A stretch of 64,000 nucleotides of DNA from Actinomadura craniellae (GTDB lineage Bacteria; Actinomycetota; Actinomycetes; Streptosporangiales; Streptosporangiaceae): contig NZ_QLYX01000019.1 in assembly GCF_003289645.1 (NCBI RefSeq), positions 1-64,000 on the forward strand. The letters run 5' to 3'. The notes under the pieces are model-generated. The model was given only the letters and a program-made list of their open reading frames with translations, did no database searches and was not told where the DNA came from. This document shows, piece by piece, positions 1 through 7,187 of the stretch. Position 1 is the stretch's first letter. The number at the start of each line of letters is the position of its first letter. A program made the translations under genes and the position numbers.

Positions 1-127
1 CCTGTCACCCGAGGAGTACGAGGAGGCGTACTACCGCACACTCCAAGATCAACCCGACACGGCTACCACCCAACCCGACCCCGTCCGAGCCAGGTAACCG
101 GAGTTCCGGGAAAACGGGGGAACCTCA
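1..127 (+). mobile_element. Right end of an IS3-type insertion sequence
   Basis: The first 97 bases finish a transposase-like reading frame. They are followed by a GC-rich stretch at about 100-127 that ends in the bases CCTCA. Read on the opposite strand this begins TGAGGTTCCCCCGTTTTCCC, which looks like the TGA-starting terminal inverted repeat of IS3-family elements. From about position 128 another coding frame continues that belongs to a type VII secretion protein. I infer that the element sits inside that gene. The left end is outside the window, so neither the matching repeat nor the target duplication can be seen. Confidence 0.55.
2..97 (+). CDS. IS3-family transposase, C-terminal fragment (partial at window edge)
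   Basis: Only the last 31 codons are visible, ending at TAA 95-97. The segment LSPEEYEEAYYRT is typical of the very end of the integrase-core transposase (OrfB) of actinobacterial IS3/IS150-type elements, where LSPxEYE follows the DDE catalytic domain. The tail after it is polar and low-complexity. The catalytic residues lie outside the window, so activity cannot be judged. The stop codon is about 30 bases before the presumed terminal repeat, the usual arrangement in this family. Confidence 0.6.
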   Translation: MSPEEYEEAYYRTLQDQPDTATTQPDPVRAR

Positions 128-351
128 GTACAGGGAGTGCTCCGGCTTCTGGTGCGCTTGGCGGACGTTCCGGTACCGGGCCAGGAGTACAGGGCGCCGG
201 ACCAGGCCGGGCCGGCGGCATGGCACCCATGATGCCGATGGGGAGCGGCGCTGGTAGGAGCGACCAGGAAAGGGAGCGCACGACCTGGCTCAATGAAGAC
301 GAGGATATCTGGGGTGACGACGGAGATACGGTCCCGCCGGTGATCGGCTGA
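128..351 (+). pseudogene. 3' remnant of a type VII secretion-associated protein gene, cut by the insertion
   Basis: This frame stays open from the insertion junction to TGA 349-351 and has no start of its own that fits. It encodes a Gly/Ser/Pro-rich stretch, then a Met-rich segment (GGMAPMMPMG), then an acidic tail (RERTTWLNEDEDIW...PPVIG). Such Gly-rich plus RERTTWL(S/N)EDEDVW tails are, from memory, typical of long WXG/PPE-like proteins encoded beside mycosins in Actinomadura-like genomes. The following mycosin gene supports that reading. The N-terminal part, if it still exists, lies left of the window. An internal ATG at 220 would give only 43 residues and is not a convincing gene. Confidence 0.55.
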
Positions 352-387
352 GTCGGTGGATGCGACCACGGCGAAAGGCGGGGAACG

Positions 388-1575
388 ATGAGGCGGCTCT
401 TTCGTTGGGCCAGTGCCACGCTGGCGGGCGCCGCTCTCCTGGCGACGACCGGAACGCCGGCGTTAGCCCTACCATCACCACGAGAGGAACAGTGGTGGTT
501 TGGCGCCTGGCAAATCCATACGAAGGTGTGGAAGATCAGTCAGGGGCAGGGCGTCACCGTTGCGCTGATCGACACAGGCATTCAGGCCAGGGTGCCTGAT
601 CTGCGCGGTGTGGTGCTAAAGGGCATCCACTTCGGCCCTCAGGGCGGTGACGGCCGTACTGACGGCGACCCTGACGGGGACGGGCACGGCACGGGCATGG
701 CGGCCCTGATCGCGGCGCAGGGACGGGGCACTGGGATGCTGGGGGTGGCACCCAAGGTTCGACTGCTTCCCGTGGGGGCGACGGGAACTGATCTCGAAAG
801 ATCTCTCAAGTACGCGGCTGACCACGGTGCGGATGTCATCAATATTTCCGCAGGGTGGGATGGCATAGAGTGCCCTGAAGAAACCCAGCAGATGGTCGCA
901 TACGCTATCCGGCGTGGTGCTGTGATCGTTGCATCGGCGAGTAATAAAAGCGATTGGGGAGAATCGACTATATACCCTGCGAGCTGTGCCGGAGTGCTTG
1001 CTGTAGGAGCGCTCCGCCACGACCTGCAGATCTGGGAGTTATCGACGCCGGGTTGGTATGTGTCGGCGGCAGCTCCCGGTATGGGAGTCGCTTCGATCGG
1101 TCTAGCAGGAACTTTCGGTGGTAAAGGCAATGGCACCAGCCAGGCTGCTGCGCTGACATCCGGTGCCGCCGCTCTGGTGCGGGCCAGATACCCGGAGCTG
1201 TCCAACCGCCAGGTAGTGCAACGCCTTCTCTACACCACGCGAGATGTGGGCCCGAAGGGCTGGGACAAGTACACCGGCTACGGCGCCATCATCCCCTACC
1301 GCGCCCTGACCGAGAAGGTGCCGGCCAACGCACCTAACCCCACCTTCGCCCGCCTCGACCAGTGGGAGGCCAAGCAGAAGCGACAGACAGGTTCCAGTTC
1401 GCCGAAGGCTGCGTCCGGTGGGAAGAATCCAGCAGGTAATGCTAAAGGTTCGTCGAACAGCGTGCTCAAGCTAGCATCCTTGGTCGCTGGGATATCGATA
1501 ATAATTGTGTTCTTTGGTCTTCTTCGTCGCCGTTTCAATATATACATCAGGTACGAGAATCGAGGGCGTGGGTAG
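388..1575 (+). CDS. mycP: Mycosin, type VII secretion-associated subtilisin-like protease
   Basis: This 395-residue S8 serine protease begins with a Sec signal peptide (about residues 1-28). The catalytic triad is visible: Asp62 in ALIDTGIQ, His100 in DGHGTGMAA and Ser251 in GNGTSQAAA. Asn186 is the likely oxyanion-hole residue. A low-complexity Ser/Gly/Lys linker leads to a single C-terminal membrane helix (about 352-370) and a basic tail, the standard mycosin layout: protease domain outside, anchored in the membrane. In ESX systems mycosins are needed for secretion and processing. Here the gene follows a broken ESX-type gene and precedes WXG-size proteins. The 3' end is clearly AT-richer than the 5' end. 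The family assignment is secure; the pairing with a particular ESX machine is not. Confidence 0.9.
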   Translation: MRRLFRWASATLAGAALLATTGTPALALPSPREEQWWFGAWQIHTKVWKISQGQGVTVALIDTGIQARVPDLRGVVLKGIHFGPQGGDGRTDGDPDGDGHGTGMAALIAAQGRGTGMLGVAPKVRLLPVGATGTDLERSLKYAADHGADVINISAGWDGIECPEETQQMVAYAIRRGAVIVASASNKSDWGESTIYPASCAGVLAVGALRHDLQIWELSTPGWYVSAAAPGMGVASIGLAGTFGGKGNGTSQAAALTSGAAALVRARYPELSNRQVVQRLLYTTRDVGPKGWDKYTGYGAIIPYRALTEKVPANAPNPTFARLDQWEAKQKRQTGSSSPKAASGGKNPAGNAKGSSNSVLKLASLVAGISIIIVFFGLLRRRFNIYIRYENRGRG

Positions 1576-1629
1576 CAAATTATTTCTTTTTCTGGCTGGT
1601 TTGATCGACTGCCTGAGATGAGGTTCCGC

Positions 1630-1932
1630 ATGGGAGATAATCGGGTCTGGGTGAGAGATATCGAGCTTCTTCGAAAGCTTGGTAGGCACGGGTTCGGTGA
1701 CCTAGCAAATGATTTGAGTGGGTCGAAGGCGAAAATTAGCGTACTTGATCTGAACCCGGCGGCCTTCGGCGAGAACCCCATACGTGTTGAGATGGAGAAG
1801 GCATACGAAAATGCTCGTGCGCAATTTGGTAAGCAGTTGAGTTTTGCCTTTGAGGGGCTGAAGGATTCTGGGGAGGCCATTGTCAAGGCGGCCGATCACT
1901 ATCGCGCGATTGAAGACAAGCTGTCCAGTTGA
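1630..1932 (+). CDS. WXG100-size protein of the mycosin cluster (EspC/ESX-like)
   Basis: Unrecognised small protein, 100 residues from the ATG at 1630; a further in-frame ATG at 1618 would add four residues. The 1630 start has the sequence ATGAGG in ribosome-binding position. The product is predicted to be mostly helical, without signal peptide or membrane span, and its length is that of WXG100 secretion substrates. A Trp lies near the N-terminus (RVWVRD), but no clear central WxG turn is visible. The C-terminal half (AYENARAQFGKQ ... ADHYRAIEDKL) resembles the second helix of EspC/ESX-type proteins. Position directly after mycP suggests a secreted partner. This is inference from size and context. 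Confidence 0.5.
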   Translation: MGDNRVWVRDIELLRKLGRHGFGDLANDLSGSKAKISVLDLNPAAFGENPIRVEMEKAYENARAQFGKQLSFAFEGLKDSGEAIVKAADHYRAIEDKLSS

Positions 1933-1959
1933 CTCTCTCGTTCGCTACGTGGAGTATTC

Positions 1960-2637
1960 ATGGGTATTGACCAGTTCGAAAAATTGCTCAGCCTCAGCGG
2001 CCTTGAACTGCTGGATGCGGGAGCGCGCTTGGTAGGAAAGCCAGAACCGTCACGGGTCGCAAAACCATTGACTTCGGTAAATCCAAATCTTATCAAGCCG
2101 ACTCAGGATGAATGGTGGCGCGCTGCAGACCAGTTGATCGCTCATCTAGAGGGGTTCCGCACTCAGCGAGCGGTTGTGATGGCTAACTGGGATGTTCCTA
2201 AAGGCTTCCCCGAATACATGGATGATATGGCCACCAAACTAGAGGAACTCCAACGAGCTATGCATGGCGTCAGCTGGCAGCTCGACGGAATCAGTAAAAC
2301 GCTGTCCGATGCCAAAGAAGGAGCCGAGCTGCGTATCAAGGACGCTGGGTTCGCCGTGGCCATGGGTATCGTCGCTACTTTGATCGGAGCGGCCGCCGGT
2401 GGCGCCGGTGGTGCGGTGGCGGCCGGTATCGTTACGGCGATCATCGTGGCTCTCATCACCTGGCTCTATCAGCGTAGTAACTCATTGGATAAGAAGCTGA
2501 GAGATCAGAACGGTCAACTGGAGGCGCTCAAGGCACTGGTAAGTCAGACGAACCTCAAGAAAGTAACTTTGCCCAGCCCGCCTGATCTGAGTAACGTGAA
2601 GGGATTTTCATCCATTCACGAGCCTCGTGGAGTTTGA
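1960..2637 (+). CDS. WXG-like protein with a glycine-zipper membrane hairpin
   Basis: 225 residues of unknown function. Residues 1-125 look helical and contain EWWRAADQL and ANWDVPKGF, which recall the WXG fold. About residues 130-170 form a hydrophobic Gly/Ala-rich hairpin (VATLIGAAAGGAGGAVAAGI then IVTAIIVALITWLY) of the glycine-zipper type. A coiled-coil-like stretch (KLRDQNGQLEALKALV) and a polar tail follow. Start ATG 1960 has a GGAG motif seven bases upstream. ESX effectors with membrane-inserting zippers are known, so a secreted pore-like protein or toxin partner is possible, but no catalytic domain is visible. It sits in an apparent operon 1630-3661 with lower GC than the rest of the window. 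Confidence 0.55.
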   Translation: MGIDQFEKLLSLSGLELLDAGARLVGKPEPSRVAKPLTSVNPNLIKPTQDEWWRAADQLIAHLEGFRTQRAVVMANWDVPKGFPEYMDDMATKLEELQRAMHGVSWQLDGISKTLSDAKEGAELRIKDAGFAVAMGIVATLIGAAAGGAGGAVAAGIVTAIIVALITWLYQRSNSLDKKLRDQNGQLEALKALVSQTNLKKVTLPSPPDLSNVKGFSSIHEPRGV

Positions 2638-2658
2638 CCTTTACTCGAAGGAGTTGGT

Positions 2659-3033
2659 ATGGAAGATTCGACTGTAGCGCAAGGACTTGATCAACTCTAC
2701 CGCCTGAAAGAGGCAATTAAGGATATTGCTAAAAATCCCTACGTTGCGACGTCAAGTGATGGTCTGATAAAGGTCAGTGCGGTTGCCTCGGGGCAGGTCG
2801 TGGATATAAATATCAATCCACGAGTTTACCGTAACCCAGACAGTGTTGGGCTTGCTTCGACTATCCTCCAAACACTCAATCAGGCCATTGCGGGTGCTAC
2901 CGCAATGCAGCTAGAAAGCCTCGAACGAGCCTCTGGTGGTTTGGCGGGTTCGTTTCAGGAGCTCCTCCAAAGCGCCGCTGCGGTGGCCGAAGAGCTCATG
3001 GACGAGGCCGATGACATGTGGCGCCAGGAATAA
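2659..3033 (+). CDS. YbaB/EbfC-like nucleoid-associated family protein
   Basis: 124 residues. The core (YVATSSDGLIKVSAVASGQV followed by a short strand-turn DININP and a helix) matches the YbaB/EbfC fold, whose members dimerise and, in the characterised cases, bind DNA. YbaB-like proteins are frequent next to WXG100 and mycosin genes in actinobacteria, where their role is unclear. A good ribosome binding site (GAAGGAG) precedes ATG 2659, and the gene is 21 bases behind its upstream neighbour, so co-transcription is likely. The C-terminal helix is acidic (EELMDEADDMWRQE). DNA binding here is unproven. Confidence 0.65.
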   Translation: MEDSTVAQGLDQLYRLKEAIKDIAKNPYVATSSDGLIKVSAVASGQVVDININPRVYRNPDSVGLASTILQTLNQAIAGATAMQLESLERASGGLAGSFQELLQSAAAVAEELMDEADDMWRQE

Positions 3034-3121
3034 CTTTATTTTCACTGGATCGTTGAGTTGTAGCTGAGTATGGGCGTACGAGGTTGTTAGGGATGTCTGA
3101 GTGAAGCATTTGGGTGGAGTT

Positions 3122-3661
3122 ATGAAACTGTCCACTGCTCCGGGACGGCTGGGTTGGTTTTTCTGGGGCTTCAATCTACTGACTGCTATCGCTGTCCTGA
3201 TATTCGCCTTAGTGGCGAACGAGGCACTGCGAGAGGGCGGGGATGATTTGTTTGCCACCATGTTGCTCTTGCTTGCCATTTCTTTCTTTATCGTAATTGC
3301 GACTTATGTGTTGGCCGCCTATCGTCGTTATTTTTGGTTGGAGGGTACCGTGGCGTGGCGGCGCGGTATATTGAGCAACCAGAATTACGACCTTGCTGTG
3401 GCAGAAATAAGCGTGGGGAGCGGACGGATCGGGCTTGCCGTGCCGCCAATACCCCGGCTAGTCATCCGGCAGGACGGGCGCCGGCCAGCCAGGCTTTGGT
3501 TGCGTAACCGTGATCGTGGCTTGGCCTGGCTCCCTGCTGGCGAACTGGAGGCACTGGCCACCGCTATCTCCTACGGCCGAGAGAATGATCCACAGGTCAT
3601 AACAGTGGTGGATGCTCTACGGCGTGCAGCAACTGACCCTTTTCTGCACCGCCTGAGCTAG
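3122..3661 (+). CDS. Two-span membrane protein, PH-like domain possible
   Basis: Unrecognised protein of 179 residues from ATG 3122, which has GGTGGAG four bases upstream; an alternative GTG at 3101 adds seven residues. Two hydrophobic segments lie at about residues 10-33 (FFWGFNLLTAIAVLIFALVA) and 42-66. After them comes a soluble domain that starts RYFWLEGTVAWRRGILSNQN and alternates strands, reminiscent of the bacterial PH-like domain that follows membrane hairpins in many actinobacterial proteins. It is the last gene of the AT-richer group behind mycP and is followed by a strong terminator. A role in the secretion cluster is only suggested by position. Confidence 0.6.
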   Translation: MKLSTAPGRLGWFFWGFNLLTAIAVLIFALVANEALREGGDDLFATMLLLLAISFFIVIATYVLAAYRRYFWLEGTVAWRRGILSNQNYDLAVAEISVGSGRIGLAVPPIPRLVIRQDGRRPARLWLRNRDRGLAWLPAGELEALATAISYGRENDPQVITVVDALRRAATDPFLHRLS

Positions 3662-3817
3662 GGCTATGCGGCGGATAGGGCGCGGGGAGTTCTGAGGGCG
3701 GTTTGTTTGCCACAACGGAGCAGGCTTGGTAGCGAGGTGGTGTAACAACTCCTCGGGCGCACGGCAGTTGACTTCTGTGACAGTGGTGGTGCCTTCTCAA
3801 CGGGTTTGGCACGAGAG

Positions 3818-3856
3818 CCCCGGATGAGCGGGACGGAGGACACCGCTCATCCGGGG
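3818..3856. terminator. Strong hairpin between convergent genes
   Basis: A perfect 14-base inverted repeat (CCCCGGATGAGCGG at 3818-3831 with its complement at 3843-3856) encloses an 11-base loop. It lies between the end of the membrane protein gene on the plus strand and the end of the BldC-like gene on the minus strand, so it probably terminates both. No long T run follows, as is common in high-GC actinobacteria. Confidence 0.75.
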
Positions 3857-3883
3857 AGTTCCACTTTCGCCGACTCTGCTCGA

Positions 3884-4078
3884 TCACGGCTTCTCCTCAC
3901 TGGCCGGTTCGCTGTGTAGCAGGCGTTCCACTTCCGGGCGGGGGTAGCGGCGGTGGCCGCCGAGGGTGAGGACGAAGCTCAGCCGTCCCTCGGTGGCCCA
4001 CCGAGCCACGGTCTTGGGGTCGACGCGGAACATGTGGGCGACTTCGGCGGGGGTGAGCAGATCAGGAGGTGGGTGCAT
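3884..4078 (-). CDS. BldC-like MerR-type helix-turn-helix protein
   Basis: 64 residues that match the layout of Streptomyces BldC: LLTPAEVAHMFRVDPKTVARW as the helix-turn-helix, then a wing with TLGGHRRYPRPEVERLL. BldC (68 residues) is a small MerR-like DNA binder that acts without an effector domain and binds head-to-tail on direct repeats. This copy is more likely a local paralogue than the developmental bldC itself, because it is the last gene of a two-gene unit with an RsbW-like ATPase and faces an XRE/DUF5753 gene. Its start overlaps the end of the ATPase gene by 17 bases, so translation is probably coupled. Confidence 0.8.
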   Translation of the reverse strand: MHPPPDLLTPAEVAHMFRVDPKTVARWATEGRLSFVLTLGGHRRYPRPEVERLLHSEPASEEKP

Positions 4079-4622
4079 CGGTTCTCGTGCCTTGGGGAGG
4101 GTGCGGGGTCCACTGGTGGTGGATCTGGGCCCAGGTGACCTTGCCGGTGGCCTTCGCGCCCGGCGGGATCTGTCCGGGGGTGACGTCGGGGCGGGGCTCG
4201 GGCCACTGCATTCCGTCGGTGAGCGGGCGTGCGGGCCAGTACCAGCCCCACCGGGTCGTCACCGCTTCCACCAGCAGTAATCCCCGGCCGTGTTCCTCGC
4301 CCGCACCAGGCGATCGCCGTATCGGTGGGGAGGGGACCTGGTCCCACGTCTCCACCGTCACCAGCGAGCCGTCCGGGGCGGGGGCGGCGGTGAGGCGGAG
4401 CCGCACCACCGGTGTCTGCGGGCTCATCTCCTGAGCAACCTTCTCCAGCGCATTCACGCTGTTGGTGACCAGCTCGCTGACCACCAGCCGCATCGTGTCG
4501 CACGCACAGGTCAGCCCCCAACCGGTCAGCGTCTCCACCACCAGCCGCCGGGCCCATCCCGGGGCGCTCGGAGTGGCGGCCAGAGACCTGTACTCCACTA
4601 GCCGTGTGTCGTTCACTGTCAT
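4062..4622 (-). CDS. RsbW/SpoIIAB-like ATP-binding regulatory protein (HATPase_c)
   Basis: 186 residues from ATG 4622 (an upstream in-frame start at 4646 is possible). GHKL ATPase motifs are present: the N box in ELVTNSVNALEK and the G2 box in EEHGRGLLLVE. This single-domain class includes anti-sigma factors and the anti-sigma-like proteins encoded beside WhiJ-type regulators in Streptomyces. The C-terminal 50 residues are polar and proline-rich and probably disordered. It is divergent from the XRE/DUF5753 gene at 4795 and coupled to the BldC-like gene. The target sigma or regulator is unknown. Confidence 0.8.
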   Translation of the reverse strand: MTVNDTRLVEYRSLAATPSAPGWARRLVVETLTGWGLTCACDTMRLVVSELVTNSVNALEKVAQEMSPQTPVVRLRLTAAPAPDGSLVTVETWDQVPSPPIRRSPGAGEEHGRGLLLVEAVTTRWGWYWPARPLTDGMQWPEPRPDVTPGQIPPGAKATGKVTWAQIHHQWTPHPPQGTRTDAPTS

Positions 4623-4794
4623 GGCCCCTCCCAGCGCGGCACGCATGTCACGCCTCTGGCTCGTTTGGGCACCGTCCGTGGCTGCGAGCTGACATGCTCT
4701 TTGCTTGCAGGTGTCCTGTATAACAGAAAAATGCAGGGCTGCACATGGCGGACCTGTAAATCGTTAGGCTGTGTAGCTGGAGAGGCAGGTCAGT

Positions 4795-5655
4795 ATGGCC
4801 GCTGGAGAGAGCCCCACCGTTCGCAGGCGGCAGCTCATCAACGAGCTCAAGCGACTGCGCGAGAGCGCGGGCCTGACTCAGGACCAGGTCGCAGAGCAGA
4901 TGGACTGGCACCCGACCAAGGTCTTCCGTATCGAGACCGGTCGCACCGGACCGCACCCCAACGACGTTCGCGGCCTGCTCGACATCTACGGAGTGACCGG
5001 CACCACCCAGCGTGCGGCTCTGATCCAGTTGGCCAAAGACGCCCGCAAACGCGGGTGGTGGTACTCCTACCGGGACGTCCTCCCCAGCCGTTACGAGTTC
5101 TACATCGGCATGGAGTCCGAAGCGTCATCCGTCCGCACCTTCGAACTGGCCGTGATCCCCGGCCTGCTCCAGACCGAGGACTACGCCCGCGCCCTGGTGA
5201 GCGGCGGCCCCATGGAACTCGACACCGACGAGATCCAGCGGCGCGTCGAAGTCCGCATGGCCCGCCAACAGGTACTCGACCGCACCGACCGACCTCAGCT
5301 ATGGGCGATCATCGACGAAGCCGCCATCCGCCGCCCCATCGGTGGACCGAAGGTCATGGCCGCCCAGCTACGTCATCTCATCGAGGCGTCCGAACAGGGC
5401 AAGACGACCGTGCAGGTCATCCCCTACCGCGTCGGCGCCCATTCGGGCACTGGGGGCCCGTTCATCATCTTGGGCTTCCCCACCGCCACAGATGTGGACG
5501 TGGTTTACATGGAGACCATCGGCGGCAACCTGTGGGTCGACCAATACGAGGAAGTACAGCTCTACAGCACGGCCTTCGATCACCTCCGAGCCGTCGCCCT
5601 CAGTCCCGACGACACGCGCGCTATGCTCGATAAAGCCCGACAAGAGGTCCAATGA
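4795..5655 (+). CDS. XRE-family regulator with DUF5753 (WhiJ-like)
   Basis: 286 residues. Residues 9-65 form an XRE helix-turn-helix (ELKRLRESAGLTQDQVAEQM, then KVFRIETGRTGP), and the rest is the DUF5753 domain with its usual landmarks (FELAVIPGLLQTEDYARAL, QLRHLIEAS). In Streptomyces this architecture is found in WhiJ and its many paralogues, which act with a DUF397 protein encoded next door. Here the DUF397 gene follows with an ATGA overlap if its earliest start is used. The effector-binding function of DUF5753 is not established. A near-palindrome CTGTATAACAG lies in the divergent promoter region (4712-4722) and could be an operator. Confidence 0.88.
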   Translation: MAAGESPTVRRRQLINELKRLRESAGLTQDQVAEQMDWHPTKVFRIETGRTGPHPNDVRGLLDIYGVTGTTQRAALIQLAKDARKRGWWYSYRDVLPSRYEFYIGMESEASSVRTFELAVIPGLLQTEDYARALVSGGPMELDTDEIQRRVEVRMARQQVLDRTDRPQLWAIIDEAAIRRPIGGPKVMAAQLRHLIEASEQGKTTVQVIPYRVGAHSGTGGPFIILGFPTATDVDVVYMETIGGNLWVDQYEEVQLYSTAFDHLRAVALSPDDTRAMLDKARQEVQ

Positions 5656-5675
5656 CTGTAAGAGGAGGCACGGGA

Positions 5676-5882
5676 ATGCTCACCCAGAACCTGTCCGGTG
5701 CAGGGTGGCGCAAGAGCACTCGCAGCCAGCAGAACGGCGCCTGCGTCGAGCTCGCCACCCCTTCCTCGCACCGCGTCTTGGTCCGAGACAGCACTGATCC
5801 CCATGGCTCCACGCTGTCCTTCGACCAAGCCACTTGGCGGATCTTTAGCCAGGCCGTGAAAACCGGAACCTACGACCTCTAG
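5676..5882 (+). CDS. DUF397 protein, partner of the WhiJ-like regulator
   Basis: 68 residues from ATG 5676, which has AGGAGG at ideal distance; an ATG at 5652 overlapping the stop of the regulator would add eight residues. The signature is clear: GAGWRKSTRSQQNGACVELA, then VLVRDSTDPHGSTLSF and WRIFSQAVKTG. DUF397 proteins are small partners of XRE/DUF5753 regulators in actinobacteria. The pairs have been discussed as developmental switches and as toxin-antitoxin-like units, without a settled mechanism. The adjacent ATPase and BldC-like genes complete a module resembling abaA/whiJ loci. Confidence 0.88.
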   Translation: MLTQNLSGAGWRKSTRSQQNGACVELATPSSHRVLVRDSTDPHGSTLSFDQATWRIFSQAVKTGTYDL

Positions 5883-5970
5883 TCTCGTCCGCTCTTGTGC
5901 TCCTTGCCGAGCCGCCCAACCGCTCTCGTTATGGGTGCTCCTGCCCGATCGTTTCGGGCTTGGCGAGGGC

Positions 5971-6867
5971 TCAGTCCGGGGAGCGGAGGTGCTGGAGGAG
6001 GCGCTGGTAGCGCTGCCAGGAGTCGGTGGCGGGGCCCAGTTCGAACCAGGTGAGGTCGCCGGCCCGCTGGGACGGGACGTCCGCGGGGCCCGTGCGGGCG
6101 CCGGGCATCGCCAGGCCGAGCGGGCTGGGCGCGCCCGTCCAGCGGGGTTCGAAGGTGAGGTCGGCGCGGCCAGGGTTGATCATCGCGAGCAGGGAGGTCA
6201 GGGGGGATGCGGCCGCCGCGGCGGCGGCCAGTTCCGGTAGGGCGGCCGGTTGCGGCGGGTCCTCGGGCGGGAAGCCCGCCACCAGCGAGGTGGATTCGAC
6301 GGGGCCCGGCCCGAACTCCATGACCGCGACGCAGGCGCGCCGCCCTCCGCCGACCGCCAGCACCCGGGACGGGCGCTCTGCGACGGCGGCGGCCAGGTCC
6401 TCGCGCCGCCACGGGTTCTCGATCGGCTCGACCGGCCCCCAGCCGGCGGGGGCGTACCCGGTCAGAAGGGCGAACAGCCGCTCGACCGCCGCGCCGGGGG
6501 CGGAGCCGGGCGCGGTGCGGAAGGTCAGCGCGAGGTGGGTGCCGGACGGCGGGCCGGACCCGTTGACGTAGGCCGGCGCGTACCCGTCGCCGGCGTGGAC
6601 GAAGGCGGCGCCGTCCCAGCGCAGCGGGCGCCCGGTCAGGCCCTCGTAGTAGGAGCCGTCGTCGGCGCGGACCACCCAGCGGGACGGTGGCCGGCCGAAC
6701 ACCGTCCGCAGCGCCAGGGAGAGCCGGGAGGTGGGCGGCGTGACGACCTGGAGGGCCCGGCCGTCGGCCAACCGCTGCGCGTCGTTCAGCCAGGGGCCGG
6801 CCGACACCAGCGGACGGTCCTGGAGGACGACTACGGCCTGCGCGGTGAGCGCGTCGACGCCGCTCAT
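5971..6867 (-). CDS. DUF6177-like protein of a type VII secretion-type cluster
   Basis: 298 residues from ATG 6867, whose start overlaps the stop of the gene before it (ATGA). The beginning (DALTAQAVVVLQDRPLVSAG) and the later SRWVVRADDGSYYEGLTGRP agree with what I recall of DUF6177, a family seen in Streptomyces and relatives beside ESX genes. No signal peptide or membrane span is seen, and no enzymatic motif. It is the last gene of the tightly coupled set 8524-5971. Function is unknown; a cytoplasmic accessory role in secretion is inferred from the neighbouring EspI-like ATPase. Confidence 0.65.
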   Translation of the reverse strand: MSGVDALTAQAVVVLQDRPLVSAGPWLNDAQRLADGRALQVVTPPTSRLSLALRTVFGRPPSRWVVRADDGSYYEGLTGRPLRWDGAAFVHAGDGYAPAYVNGSGPPSGTHLALTFRTAPGSAPGAAVERLFALLTGYAPAGWGPVEPIENPWRREDLAAAVAERPSRVLAVGGGRRACVAVMEFGPGPVESTSLVAGFPPEDPPQPAALPELAAAAAAASPLTSLLAMINPGRADLTFEPRWTGAPSPLGLAMPGARTGPADVPSQRAGDLTWFELGPATDSWQRYQRLLQHLRSPD

Positions 6868-7187
6868 GCGGCCGGCCAGACGGAGCCGCCGTACCGCCGG
6901 ACCAGCAGGTCCGCCAGCCCGCGAGCCTGGTGCCGGGCGTCGGGCAGGTCGCCCGCGGCGCGCAGTTCCACCCACCAGACGGGGACGTTGACGGGCACAC
7001 CCAGCAGGCGCTCGGCCTCGCCCGGCACCCGGACATAGCGGGGGGCCGCCGCCGCGACCAGCAGGCGGCCCGACGCGTCGAGTACCTGGACGGCACCGTC
7101 CAGGGTGGCGGCGGGCAGCCGGAGTTCGGCGACGGCCGCCACGACGTCGGGGCGCCGGGGGGTCAGCGTGACGAGGTCGCGGCTCAT
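6864..7187 (-). CDS. Small conserved-looking protein between the MinD-like ATPase and the DUF6177-like gene
   Basis: 107 residues, flanked on both sides by four-base overlaps with its neighbours, so its translation is probably coupled to both. The sequence has alternating hydrophobic and polar stretches (MSRDLVTLTPRRPDVVAAVA, VPVWWVELRAAGD, ADLLVRRYGGSVWPA) without signal peptide, membrane span or known motif. In related genomes it may be the N-terminal part of one longer DUF6177 protein, so a split gene is possible. No function can be assigned. Confidence 0.6.
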   Translation of the reverse strand: MSRDLVTLTPRRPDVVAAVAELRLPAATLDGAVQVLDASGRLLVAAAAPRYVRVPGEAERLLGVPVNVPVWWVELRAAGDLPDARHQARGLADLLVRRYGGSVWPAA

